In this document: positions 16,960-25,607 of the stretch, piece after piece | Position numbering within the stretch: position 1 is the first letter of the stretch | How the letters are laid out: every line of letters starts with the position of its first letter | Source: Myxococcales bacterium | GTDB taxonomy: Bacteria; Myxococcota_A; Bradymonadia; UBA7976; UBA1532 | NCBI GenBank assembly: GCA_020633435.1 | Contig: JACKDP010000006.1 | Location: 124,001-188,000 of the forward strand | Reading direction: 5' to 3' | Length of the DNA stretch: 64,000 bases | Made by a program: the position numbers and the translations under genes | Notes under the pieces: generated by a model | Databases searched by the model: none | Seen by the model: the letters and a program-made list of their open reading frames with translations, nothing else | Told to the model about the DNA's origin: nothing

Positions 16960-19842
16960 ATGGCTCGGACCGGGTGGCCGGTTGCAGGTCTGCTCGCACT
17001 CGCCGCGCTCGCTGCCTGCGAGGACGTGGATCGCGGGCACCTGCGGGGCCTGCTGGAGGGCGACGCGGGCCCGCTGACGACCTGGGGGGATCCGCCGCCG
17101 CCGGGCGCGCCCCCCAGCGACGAGGCGGCCCCGACCGTGGGCCTCGACGCCGTCGACGTGGCCGAGGGGCGCGCCGCGCTGGCGGGCTGGGCCCGCGACG
17201 ACGTGGCGGTCGCGGCGGTGCAGGTGCTCGTCGGCGCCAGCGGTCCCTACACGGCCACCGTGCGCGGCGAGCGCTGGACGGCCGACGTGCCGCTGCCGGT
17301 CGCCGGCCCCACCACCCTCATCGTCACGGCGTTCGACGCGGTGGGGCGGACGGGCGAGGTCCGCCGGGCGCTGCCGGGCGAGGCCCCGGTCTCGGTGCTG
17401 CCCCCCGAGATCGTCATCGACGCCCCCGCCCCCGACACGGCGACGGGGGCCGAGCGGGTGGTCCTGCAGGGCCGGTGCTCGGACGCCGGCGGCGTCGTCG
17501 AGGTGGCCGTGGAGGGCCGCCTGGCGGGCGACCTGGGCCTGGCCCGGACGGCCGATCACTTCGCACGCTGGTCCCTCAGCGTGCCGCTCGTGGCCGGGCA
17601 GACCGAAGAGTTCACGGTGGTGGCCCGCAACGCCGCCGGCCGCACCGCCGCGGCGAGCGTGCGGGTGCGCTCGCGGCGGGCCCCCGCCCACGCCCCCCCC
17701 ACCGTGGAGGTCAGCCCCGCCGAGGGCGAGATCCTCGACCGCCTGCGGGCGCCGGTCTCGGTGCGCGGGGTGGCGGGCGCGCCCCTCGCGCGCGTCGAGG
17801 TCCGGGTCGGCGACGGCCCGTGGCGACGCCTGCCCGATCGCGGCGACGCCTTCCGGGAGACGCTGCGGCTGGCCCCGGGTCCGAACGCCGTCACCGTGCT
17901 GGCGTGGGACGTCGACGATCTGGTGACCCGCGTCGATCGACGGTGGGTGGTGGATGACGGCGCCGGCGATGGCCCACGCCTGGTGCTGCGGCCGCCGACG
18001 GGCCCCGGCGGCCGCGTCGTCCTCGACCTGGATCGGGCGGGCGTGGACGCGCTCTTCCCGCCCGCCATCCAGGCCCGCACCCGCCTCGTGAACCTGGATC
18101 CCCGGCCCCTCGTGGCCGGGGCCCTGGCCGCCATCCGCGGCGCCTGCTTCGCGGAAGCCGACGCCCCGGCCTGCCCGGCGACCTGGGGGTCGGCCGAGCG
18201 CAACCTCTGGAAACTGTTGAACCTTACGCCCGCCTCCACCGACGTGGCGGGCACCCGCCTGGAGACGGCGGCGGCCCTGAGCGACGAGCTGCTGGGCCTG
18301 CCGTTCTCGATCCTGCTGGCCCAGGCCCTCGGCCTCGCCCCCGACGACGCCATCCTGCCCGACGCCGCGCTGGTGGAGGGGGTCGTGCGGCAGGTGATGG
18401 CCAGCCACCCCAGCGCGAACGACGACGGCACCCTGCCGGTGACGCTGGCCGACGGCCTCGCCGACATGGCGACGCTGGCGCCGCGCTTCGGCCCGCGGGG
18501 TGACCACCCGGGCTTCCTGGCGGGGCAGAGCCACGCGGAGGTGCTGACCTCCGGCTTCCGCATGCACCTCGTCGCCGACAGCAACATCACCCTGCGCGAG
18601 GGGGTGGATCTGGCGGCCGGGCGCAAGGTCTGGCAGGCCAGCGCGCCGGCCGGCCTCGCCGCCCTCGACCTCGACTTCATGACGCCGGACCGCTTCGACC
18701 TGGAGGGCCTCGCCGAGGGCGCCGCCGTCGACTTCGACTTCGTGCTGAGCAGCTACGGGCTGCCGGTGGCCCTCGGGCGCCAGGCCGATCCGCTGCCCCG
18801 GGGGGATGGCCCCGTCTGGGATCTGCCGGCCTGGACGCTGCAGGCGATGGTGGCCGAGGCGGCCTTCCAGGCGTTCTCGGGCCTGCGGGCGGGCTGCGAC
18901 CTCTGCGCGGGCGCCGACGACGGCGCGCTGCTCTACCAGAACGCGGCCGGGGACGTGGACCTGGCCGAGATCGCCGTGGGCCGGGTGGGCCATGACTGCC
19001 CGCCCGAGGCGGCCTGCGGGCGGCGCCCGGCGACGCCGGCGGGGGAGTCGGAGCACTTCGACCGCTTCGACGCCCTCGACTGCGCGTCCGTCGACGACTG
19101 CGCGCCCGGGCTGCGCTGCCACCGCGCCGGGCGCAGCGACGACCGCGGGCGCTGCGTGGCGCCGGGGGACGTGGTCTGCGAGGGGGATCGGGACTGCGGG
19201 CGGGGCCGCTGCCTGGCGGGGGCGTGCGTGCCCTTCGAGGCCATCGGCTGTGGCCGCACGGCGGACTGCCGACCGGGTGAGGCCTGCCACCTCGGCCAGT
19301 GCCGGGCCATCCCGCCGGGCTGGTTCCGTGTCTGGATGCCCGACGACCTGGGCGATCTGCCCCCGGCCTACCTCTGGGATCTGGTGGTGGACGTGGTCCA
19401 GGCGCGCCTGCAGGACGAGGGGGTGGCCCTCGACGCCGCGAGCGTGCGCTTCCCGCTGCAGGGCATCCCCGTCGGGCTGACGGCCGACGAGCTGGAGGCC
19501 CAGGTGCGCCGGACGCTGCAGACGCAGCGGCGCTGGCTGGCCAACGCCCTGCTCGGTGCGGTGGTCGAGGCGCCCGAGCCCGCGGATCTGCTCGCGGATC
19601 GCGACGCCGACGGGGCGCCCTGGCTGGTGGTGGCCGACTGCGCCGCGCCCTGCGAGCCGCTGACCCTGCACGACGACACCGGCGCGCGGGTGGATCGGCC
19701 GGGGCCCCAGGGGCGCGCGGGCCTGCCGTTCGCGGCGCTGGGGGAGCGCACGCTCTACGCGCGGCGCGGCGGCGTGACGTGGCGCCTGGAGGTGGAGGCC
19801 CGGGCGGAGGAGGTGCGGCTGTGGCTGCGCGACGCGCGCTGA
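16960..19842 (+). CDS. lipoprotein A of the FadL-linked paralogous family; Ig-like and Cys-rich domains
   Basis: 960 residues, ATG 16960, lipobox LAALAAC (Cys20). Residues about 55-330 form three Ig-like beta-sandwich segments (AGWARDDVAVAAVQVLVG; EIVIDAPAPDTATGAERVVL; TVEVSPAEGEILDRL). From about 345 the family core starts (VVLDLDRAGVDALFPPAIQ, TPASTDVAGTRLE, APDDAILPDAALVEG, GDHPGFLAG, PPAYLWDLVVDVVQARLQDEG); the same blocks recur in the next two genes. Uniquely, an EGF-like Cys-rich insert (about 640-785; CASVDDCAPGLRCH, CEGDRDCGRGRC) interrupts the core. First gene of an overlapping operon ending in a FadL-type porin. Function unknown; a role in envelope transport of hydrophobic compounds is inferred from the neighbour. 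Confidence 0.85.
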   Translation: MARTGWPVAGLLALAALAACEDVDRGHLRGLLEGDAGPLTTWGDPPPPGAPPSDEAAPTVGLDAVDVAEGRAALAGWARDDVAVAAVQVLVGASGPYTATVRGERWTADVPLPVAGPTTLIVTAFDAVGRTGEVRRALPGEAPVSVLPPEIVIDAPAPDTATGAERVVLQGRCSDAGGVVEVAVEGRLAGDLGLARTADHFARWSLSVPLVAGQTEEFTVVARNAAGRTAAASVRVRSRRAPAHAPPTVEVSPAEGEILDRLRAPVSVRGVAGAPLARVEVRVGDGPWRRLPDRGDAFRETLRLAPGPNAVTVLAWDVDDLVTRVDRRWVVDDGAGDGPRLVLRPPTGPGGRVVLDLDRAGVDALFPPAIQARTRLVNLDPRPLVAGALAAIRGACFAEADAPACPATWGSAERNLWKLLNLTPASTDVAGTRLETAAALSDELLGLPFSILLAQALGLAPDDAILPDAALVEGVVRQVMASHPSANDDGTLPVTLADGLADMATLAPRFGPRGDHPGFLAGQSHAEVLTSGFRMHLVADSNITLREGVDLAAGRKVWQASAPAGLAALDLDFMTPDRFDLEGLAEGAAVDFDFVLSSYGLPVALGRQADPLPRGDGPVWDLPAWTLQAMVAEAAFQAFSGLRAGCDLCAGADDGALLYQNAAGDVDLAEIAVGRVGHDCPPEAACGRRPATPAGESEHFDRFDALDCASVDDCAPGLRCHRAGRSDDRGRCVAPGDVVCEGDRDCGRGRCLAGACVPFEAIGCGRTADCRPGEACHLGQCRAIPPGWFRVWMPDDLGDLPPAYLWDLVVDVVQARLQDEGVALDAASVRFPLQGIPVGLTADELEAQVRRTLQTQRRWLANALLGAVVEAPEPADLLADRDADGAPWLVVADCAAPCEPLTLHDDTGARVDRPGPQGRAGLPFAALGERTLYARRGGVTWRLEVEARAEEVRLWLRDAR

Positions 19843-21608
19843 GGCTGGGCCTGCTGGCGGCGCTGCTGCCCGCTTGTGAGGCCGCGAACGTGGTGGCCGA
19901 TCCGGCGCCCGACGTGGACGCGGGCGCCGCGGCGTGGGTCCGCCTGCGGTCGCCGGCGGCGGGCGACGTCGTGGAGTCCGGGTTCATCGTGGCCATCGAG
20001 GCCGCCGCGCCCGCCCGGGTGCAGATCGCCGGGCGGCCCGACCAGGTGGTCTCGCCCGGCCCCGACGGCGTCGCCCGGCTGCCCGTCGCGGCGCCCCCGG
20101 GGCCCCTGGAGGTGCGCGTCGCGCCCGCCGACGGGGCGGGCGAGGGGGCGCAGGTGCGCGTCTTCGTGGCGCGCGCGACCACCCTGTACCCGCCGCCCGC
20201 GGCCGGCACGGTGACGCTGCGGCTGGATCGCGAGGCGCTGGGCGCGCTCCTCAGCCCGGCCGAGCAGGCCCGGGTGCCGCTGGTCGACCTGGACCTCGGG
20301 CCCCTCGTCCAGGGGGCCCTCGTCGCCCTCCTCGATCCCGAGCGCGCGGGCGTGGATCGCAGCGACTGGGGCCCGGCCGAGGAGAACCTGGTGCGCTTGC
20401 TCGGCAACACCCCGGCCTCCACCGACCCGACGGGGACGGCCCTGGGGCCCGTGCTGGCCCTGGGCGAGCGGCTGGGTCTGCCGCCCGGCCGCATCCTCGC
20501 GGACTTGCTGGGGATCGCGCCCGACGAGGCCATCCTGGGGGCGGACGTCCTGGCCGAGGTGCTGCTGGACGACCTCATCGGCACCCACCCCGTCCAGGCC
20601 GCGCAGGCCGATCCACGCCGCCTGCGCGTGACGCTGGCCGACGCCCTGGCCGACCTGGCGCCCCTGGCCGAGCGCTTCGGGCCCGCCGGCGCGCACCCGG
20701 GCTTCCTGGCCGGCCCGCCCACCGCCGAGCTCTTCACGCCCGCGTTCGCGATGGTCGTGGAGGGGACGGGCCAGGCGCGACGGCTACCGGGCGTGGACCG
20801 GGCCGGCGCCTACGCGACGCACCTCGAGCTGCCGGCGGACGGCGAGGTGCTGGCCCTGGACTTCGAGGACCCGGCCCGCTTCCGGGTGGAGGGGCTGGCG
20901 CCCATCCCTCGCGCCGGCCTGACGCTCGGCCTCACCGAGCTGCCGCGCTTCGTGCCGCTGCCGGCGCCCGATCCGGCCCCCCGGGGCCAGAGCGAGGCCT
21001 GGGCGGCGGAACCGTGGACGCTGGAGCACATCGTCGTGGACGCCGCCTGGCGGGCCTACGGCACCCGCTTCCCGGGGGAGCGCCTCTTCGCCTACGCCCT
21101 GGGCGCCTTGGATCCGGCCACCGAGATCGCGTGGCTCGATGGGCGGGTCACCGTCCACACGGTGGCGGGCCTGGGCCCGCCGCCCCCGCCCGCGTACGTC
21201 TGGGACCTCATCCTCGACGTGGCCCAGGTGCGCCTGCACGACGGGGTGGAGGAGGGGGGCGCGGCCATCCGGCTGCGCCTGCCCCCGCTGGCCATCGGCC
21301 TGGACGCGGACGGCCTGATCGCCGCCATGCGGCCGGCGCTCCAGGCGCGTCGGGCCGACCTGGTGCGCATGATGCTGGGCGATCCGGCGGATCTGCCCTC
21401 GGAGGCCGTCGCCTGGGTGGAGGGAGGCAAGCTGAGATTCTCGTCTGATTTCGAGGTCTTCCGCGACGCGGCCGAGACGGATGGGCCCCTGGCCGACGTC
21501 CCCGCCGGCGTGCCCACGACGCTCTTCGCCCGCGACGCGGACGGCCGGCCCGCGAGCCTCACGCTCGTGCCCGGCGAGCCCGCCCGGCTGCTGTGGGCCC
21601 CGCGATGA
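19821..21608 (+). CDS. lipoprotein B of the FadL-linked paralogous family
   Basis: 595 residues. GTG 19821 was chosen for AGGAGG 7 bp upstream and because it gives a proper lipoprotein signal (RRALRLGLLAALLPAC, Cys19); it overlaps the preceding gene by 22 bp. One N-terminal Ig-like segment (about 35-130) precedes the family core: VTLRLDREALGALLSPAEQ, LVRLLGNTPASTDPTGTAL, IAPDEAILGADVLAEVLL, AHPGFLAGPPTAELF, PPPPAYVWDLILDVAQVRLH. The core aligns along its length with lipoproteins A and C, so the three arose by tandem duplication. It lacks the Cys-rich insert of A. Lipidated, probably outer-membrane-attached. Confidence 0.85.
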   Translation: MAARRALRLGLLAALLPACEAANVVADPAPDVDAGAAAWVRLRSPAAGDVVESGFIVAIEAAAPARVQIAGRPDQVVSPGPDGVARLPVAAPPGPLEVRVAPADGAGEGAQVRVFVARATTLYPPPAAGTVTLRLDREALGALLSPAEQARVPLVDLDLGPLVQGALVALLDPERAGVDRSDWGPAEENLVRLLGNTPASTDPTGTALGPVLALGERLGLPPGRILADLLGIAPDEAILGADVLAEVLLDDLIGTHPVQAAQADPRRLRVTLADALADLAPLAERFGPAGAHPGFLAGPPTAELFTPAFAMVVEGTGQARRLPGVDRAGAYATHLELPADGEVLALDFEDPARFRVEGLAPIPRAGLTLGLTELPRFVPLPAPDPAPRGQSEAWAAEPWTLEHIVVDAAWRAYGTRFPGERLFAYALGALDPATEIAWLDGRVTVHTVAGLGPPPPPAYVWDLILDVAQVRLHDGVEEGGAAIRLRLPPLAIGLDADGLIAAMRPALQARRADLVRMMLGDPADLPSEAVAWVEGGKLRFSSDFEVFRDAAETDGPLADVPAGVPTTLFARDADGRPASLTLVPGEPARLLWAPR

Positions 21609-23278
21609 GGCGCCGCCTGCTGCCCTGGCTGGCCGCCCTGCTGCCCGCGTGCGCCGGCGACGATCCCCCGGATCCGACGCCGCCCACGGCGCTGGTGGAG
21701 GGGGAGGCGCGGACGGTCACCCTGCGCTTCACCCCCCTCGACGTGACGCGGTTCGAGAAGGCCCTCGGCCGCGTCGCCCTGCGCCGGCTGCCGGCCGACC
21801 TGCTGGCGCGCACCTGGCTCGTCGATCTGCCGCTCACCGGCGGGGGCCTGGTGGACGAGGCCCTGGCCGCTCTGCGCGCCCGGAATCCCGCCACCCTGAG
21901 CGGCGCCGAGGCGGCCCTCGTGCGGCTGCTGCAGATGAGCCCCGTGACGGCGGACCTGCGCGGCACGACGCTGGAGGCGCTGCTGGACCTGGCCCCCGCC
22001 GTCGGGCTCTCGGGCCCCGAGATCCTGGCCGCGACGCTGGGCGTGGCCCCCGACGAGCCCTTCCTGTCCATCGAGGCGCTGGGGCAGGCCCTGGCGAGCG
22101 GCGTCATCGGCAGCCACCCGCGGGCGGCGACCCGGCCGGGGCCCGATGGCGCCGAGGTGCCCGTGGCGCCGGGGCACCTGCCGGTCTTCCTGGACGACGT
22201 GCTCTCGGATCTGCGCACTTTGCCCACCCGCTACGGGCCGGCGGCGGGCCACCCGGGCTTCCTGGGCGAGACGCGGGCGGCGCTCTTCGGCGACGACCTC
22301 GAGATGACGGTGCTCGCCAACGTGAACGGCGTGCCGGACCAGGGCATCGACCTGGAGCGCGCCGCGCTGGCCGGCGTGAACTCCATCGATGACCACCCCG
22401 AGGCTCTGTTCGACTTCTCCGACCCCGACTGGCTGCGCATCAGTGGCAGCTTCCGGGATCCGCCCGTCATCGAGCGCCTGACGTTCACGCTGTTCGAGGA
22501 TCCGCGCTTCTTCGCCGGCGGGGCGACGCCCGATCCCGCCCCGTACGGCGACTCGGCCGTCTGGACCGCGGCGCCCTGGACGCTGGAGCGCGTCATCGCG
22601 GAGGCCGCCTTCGCCCAGTGGCGGGCCTGGGACGTCGAGGCCGCCTGGCCGGCCGCCGATCCGCTCGTGGCGGTCTCGGCGGCGGCGGGCTGGCTCACCC
22701 TGGCGACCACCGGCGAGGTCGGCGCGCCCCCGCCGCCGGGCTACATCTGGGACCTGCTGCTGGACGTGGCGCAGATCCGCCTGCACGACGGCGGCCTCGC
22801 GGAGGGCGACGCCGCGGTGCGCCTGGTGCTGACCGACGTGCCCCTGGGGCTCACGATGGACGCGCTGATCAGCCGCGTGCGGGCCAGCCTGGAGGCCGAC
22901 GCGAGCGGCCTGGCGGCCCTGGCGGCCCGGCTGTTCGACAACTCCTGGGGCGAGGCCGACGTCTTCTACCGGCGCCCGCGGGACCGGGATGAGGACTGGC
23001 TGTTCTTCATCGCCCCCGAGGACATCCCCCGGGACGACGCGGGCGCGCCCGTCCGCCCCTACAGCTACGCGCTGCCCGGCTTCTTCGCCGACTCGATGTT
23101 CAAGACGCGCGTCGGGGGCCGGTCGTTGGTGGACGGGGACGCCCACCACTGGAAGGTCCAGCTCACCCCCGGCCTGGAGCTCTACGTCGCCGACGAGGGC
23201 GACCGGCGCTACCGCCTGCGCGTGGGGGAGAAGCCCGGGCGCAGCCGGATCTCCATCGAAATCAAGAGGATACGATGA
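21605..23278 (+). CDS. lipoprotein C of the FadL-linked paralogous family
   Basis: 557 residues; ATG 21605 overlaps the previous stop (ATGA). Lipobox WLAALLPAC (Cys16). This is the minimal member: no Ig-like domain, only the core (VTLRFTPLDVTRFEKALG, LLQMSPVTADLRGTTLE, VAPDEPFLSIEALGQAL, GHPGFLGETRAALFG, PPPGYIWDLLLDVAQIRLHDGG) plus a distinct C-terminal segment (DVFYRRPRDRDEDWLFFIAPEDI ... VDGDAHHWKVQLTPGLELYV, in pieces). Its stop overlaps the FadL start. The shared WDL-DVaQ-RLhDg motif is the best family signature. Confidence 0.85.
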   Translation: MRRRLLPWLAALLPACAGDDPPDPTPPTALVEGEARTVTLRFTPLDVTRFEKALGRVALRRLPADLLARTWLVDLPLTGGGLVDEALAALRARNPATLSGAEAALVRLLQMSPVTADLRGTTLEALLDLAPAVGLSGPEILAATLGVAPDEPFLSIEALGQALASGVIGSHPRAATRPGPDGAEVPVAPGHLPVFLDDVLSDLRTLPTRYGPAAGHPGFLGETRAALFGDDLEMTVLANVNGVPDQGIDLERAALAGVNSIDDHPEALFDFSDPDWLRISGSFRDPPVIERLTFTLFEDPRFFAGGATPDPAPYGDSAVWTAAPWTLERVIAEAAFAQWRAWDVEAAWPAADPLVAVSAAAGWLTLATTGEVGAPPPPGYIWDLLLDVAQIRLHDGGLAEGDAAVRLVLTDVPLGLTMDALISRVRASLEADASGLAALAARLFDNSWGEADVFYRRPRDRDEDWLFFIAPEDIPRDDAGAPVRPYSYALPGFFADSMFKTRVGGRSLVDGDAHHWKVQLTPGLELYVADEGDRRYRLRVGEKPGRSRISIEIKRIR

Positions 23279-24696
23279 GGTGGCTCGCGCTCGGCCTCGC
23301 CCTGCTGCCCGCGGCGGCCGGGGCAAGCGGCCTGTCCGTCCCCGTCATCGGGACGAGCCGGTCGGGGCCGGCCCATGTGGATCCGGCCGCCGCCTACTGG
23401 AACCCGGCGCAGCTCGGGTGGCTGGCGCGGCCGACGCTGCTGGCGGGCCTGTCGCTGCTCTACCTCGACGCCGACTACACCCGCGTCCGGCGCGGCCGCT
23501 ACGCCTACGAGGATGGCCTGCGCTTCCAGACGCCGGTGCCCGAGGACGATCTGGACGCGAGCCGGTCGGGGGAGGCGGATCCCGTCCGGGCGTGGCAGAT
23601 CCTCGCGGCGCCGTCGGGCTTCGGGGCCCTGCCGCTGGGGTCCGACCTGGTGGCGGGCGTCGGCTTCTTCGCGCCGTTTGGTGCGCAGCTCGACTTCCCC
23701 GATGAGGGCGCCCAGCGCTACGCCCTCGACGCCGTCCAGCTCCTCGTCGTGGAGGTGGCCCCGGCCATCGCGTGGCACCCGCGGCCGTCCTTCACCGTCG
23801 GCGCGGGGGTGGGCCTGGTGGCCGGCAAGCTGCAGCTCGACCGGGTGCAGGACCTGGCGGGGACGCCGCTGCTGCGCGACGCGCTCGGCAACCCGCCCAT
23901 CGGCCAGCCCAACGCCTTCGGCCCGGACGCGCCCTCGGAGGTGCGCGAGCTGCTCGTCCTGAGCCGGCCCGTGCGCATCGGCCCGGCCTACGGCCTCACC
24001 TGGGCGGCGCGCGCGGGCGCGGCGTGGCGGCCGGCCGACGACTGGCTGCTGGGCGTGTCGTACACGCACCGCGTCCCGCTCACGTTCCGGGGGGCCTTCC
24101 GCCTGGACATGAACGACCCGTTCTTCACGCAGGACCTCGCCGCCCAGGGCCTCCAGTACCCGGCCATCGTGCGGGGCAAGGCCGAGGTGGAGTTCCCGCT
24201 GCCGTCGAGCCTGCACGTCGGCGCGGCGTGGCAGGCGGACGCCCGCTGGTCGCTCGACGTCTCGGGGGCGTGGTTTCGCCACTCCCAGGTGGACGCGCTG
24301 ACGGCGACGCTGCGCTCCGACAGCCTGGTGCAGCCGGAGCTGGGGCTGGGCGACACGGCCGAGGTCCGCCTGCCCCGGGAGTGGGTGGACACCTTCCAGG
24401 TCGAGGTGCGGGCCACGCGCGCCCGGGACGCGGGCGGCTATGTGGGCGGGCTCCTGGGCTTGCACTCGGGCGCGAGCCCCGACGCGACGCTCGACGTCGC
24501 CAGCCCGGACGGCCCGCGCGTGGCGGCGGCGGCCTTCGTGGGCTGGCCCGTCCGCGAGTGGCTCCTCCACGGGGACGCCCACCTGCAGTACGTCCTGCCC
24601 CGCGAGAACAAGGGCTCGCGGCATGACCTCGCCAACGGCACCTACAGCCTGATCGTGGGCGCGCTGACCGTGGCCGCCACGCGCAGCTTCGAGTAG
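23275..24696 (+). CDS. FadL/OmpP1/TodX-type outer-membrane channel
   Basis: 473 residues, ATGA overlap with lipoprotein C. Signal peptide MRWLALGLALLPAAAGA; the mature protein starts SGLSVPVIGTSRSG then DPAAAYWNPAQLGWL, matching the N-terminal hatch region (NPA motif) of FadL-family porins for long-chain fatty acids and other hydrophobic compounds. The rest alternates as barrel strands, with VVEVAPAIAWHPRPSFTVGAG and WLLGVSYTHRVPLTFRG typical of the family, and ends TVAATRSFE. Operon position after three lipoproteins suggests they work on or with this channel. Substrate not determinable. Confidence 0.88.
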   Translation: MRWLALGLALLPAAAGASGLSVPVIGTSRSGPAHVDPAAAYWNPAQLGWLARPTLLAGLSLLYLDADYTRVRRGRYAYEDGLRFQTPVPEDDLDASRSGEADPVRAWQILAAPSGFGALPLGSDLVAGVGFFAPFGAQLDFPDEGAQRYALDAVQLLVVEVAPAIAWHPRPSFTVGAGVGLVAGKLQLDRVQDLAGTPLLRDALGNPPIGQPNAFGPDAPSEVRELLVLSRPVRIGPAYGLTWAARAGAAWRPADDWLLGVSYTHRVPLTFRGAFRLDMNDPFFTQDLAAQGLQYPAIVRGKAEVEFPLPSSLHVGAAWQADARWSLDVSGAWFRHSQVDALTATLRSDSLVQPELGLGDTAEVRLPREWVDTFQVEVRATRARDAGGYVGGLLGLHSGASPDATLDVASPDGPRVAAAAFVGWPVREWLLHGDAHLQYVLPRENKGSRHDLANGTYSLIVGALTVAATRSFE

Positions 24697-24698
24697 CC

Positions 24699-24716
24699 CG
24701 TCACCCGGCGGTGACG
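24699..24716 (+). terminator. candidate stem-loop after the FadL operon
   Basis: CGTCACC (24699-24705) and GGTGACG (24710-24716) form a 7-bp stem with loop CGGC, 3 bp after the FadL stop. No T-run follows, so it may instead be an mRNA 3'-end stabiliser or be incidental. Confidence 0.35.
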
Positions 24717-24793
24717 CCGCCGGCCGAACACCTCCACCAGGACGCCGGCATGGGCGATGCAGCCTGCCTCCATCGCAGCGCGAGGAGGTGGTC

Positions 24794-25603
24794 ATGCTCT
24801 CTCTGCTGGTGCTCTTGCTCGCCCCCGTCCCCACCGTGGACTACGCCCGGGCCTCCGCGTCCCTCGGCGCCACCCATGGCACCTGGCACCACGACGGGAC
24901 GCTCATCATGGATGGCCGCGACGATACCGCGTGGTGCGCCCCCTGGTCCGCCGGCGGTCCCCGCGTCGCCTTCGAGTTCAGCGCGCCGGTGACGGTGGAC
25001 CGGATGCGGATCGCGCTCGGAAGCTCGCGGAAGATCAGCGGTTTTGGTCCCGCCAGCCGGCCCCGGATCCTCACGATCTCCAACATGACGTACGTCTGGC
25101 AGATCGTGATGCCCGATGATCCGAAGCCCTTCGAGGTGCCCATCCCGCCGCCCATCACGGGGCGCCAGCTCAGCGTGCGCGTGGACGCCGTCCACGAGCC
25201 CGGCCACACGGCCGTCTGCATCGCCGAGCTGACGCTGTACCAGGCGGGCCAGCCGCTGCGCCTGGCGCCCCGCCGCGGCGTCGTCGTGGGGCCGAGCGTC
25301 GAGGGCGTCTGGACGCCCGCCGGCCAGCTGTCCCCCGAGCGGTTCGTGGTCTTCTACCGGGATGGGCGGCTGCGGGTGCGCGACCAGCCCGACACCCGGG
25401 CCCCCGCCCGCGACCGGTTCGGCCGGTGGCACCGGGATGGCGCGGGCGTCCTCGCCTTCGAGATCGGCGGTCGGAAGGTGCGGATCTCGGCCACCGTGAC
25501 GCCGGACCGCGACGGCCGCCCGCGGCTGACGGGGGAGGACCTGCTGGAGGGGACCTGGACGCCGTGGGTGCCCGACGCGACCTACGGCTCCTACCTCTGG
25601 TAG
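24794..25603 (+). CDS. secreted discoidin/NADase-type glycan-binding-domain-like protein
   Basis: 269 residues from ATG 24794, with GAGGAGG 5 bp upstream. A short signal segment (MLSLLVLLLAPVPTVDYA) precedes a jelly-roll region (about 20-165): ASASLGATHG, IMDGRDDTAWCAPW, VAFEFSAPVTVDRMRIALG, VRVDAVHEPGHTAVCIAELTLY. This is the S-D-N/D-T-aW-c pattern of discoidin (F5/8C) and NADase-type glycan-binding domains. A C-terminal beta-rich region (about 175-269) has WTPAGQLSPERFVVFYRDGRL and ends TYGSYLW. Likely an exported carbohydrate-binding protein; no catalytic motif is seen. It is a separate transcription unit, downstream of the hairpin. Confidence 0.7.
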   Translation: MLSLLVLLLAPVPTVDYARASASLGATHGTWHHDGTLIMDGRDDTAWCAPWSAGGPRVAFEFSAPVTVDRMRIALGSSRKISGFGPASRPRILTISNMTYVWQIVMPDDPKPFEVPIPPPITGRQLSVRVDAVHEPGHTAVCIAELTLYQAGQPLRLAPRRGVVVGPSVEGVWTPAGQLSPERFVVFYRDGRLRVRDQPDTRAPARDRFGRWHRDGAGVLAFEIGGRKVRISATVTPDRDGRPRLTGEDLLEGTWTPWVPDATYGSYLW

Positions 25604-25607
25604 CGCC

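Noticed and set aside
16780..19671. Antisense open frame of about 963 codons over lipoprotein A
   Set aside because: Same high-GC mirror effect. The sense frame has a lipobox and paralogs; the antisense is His/Gly/Arg-rich.
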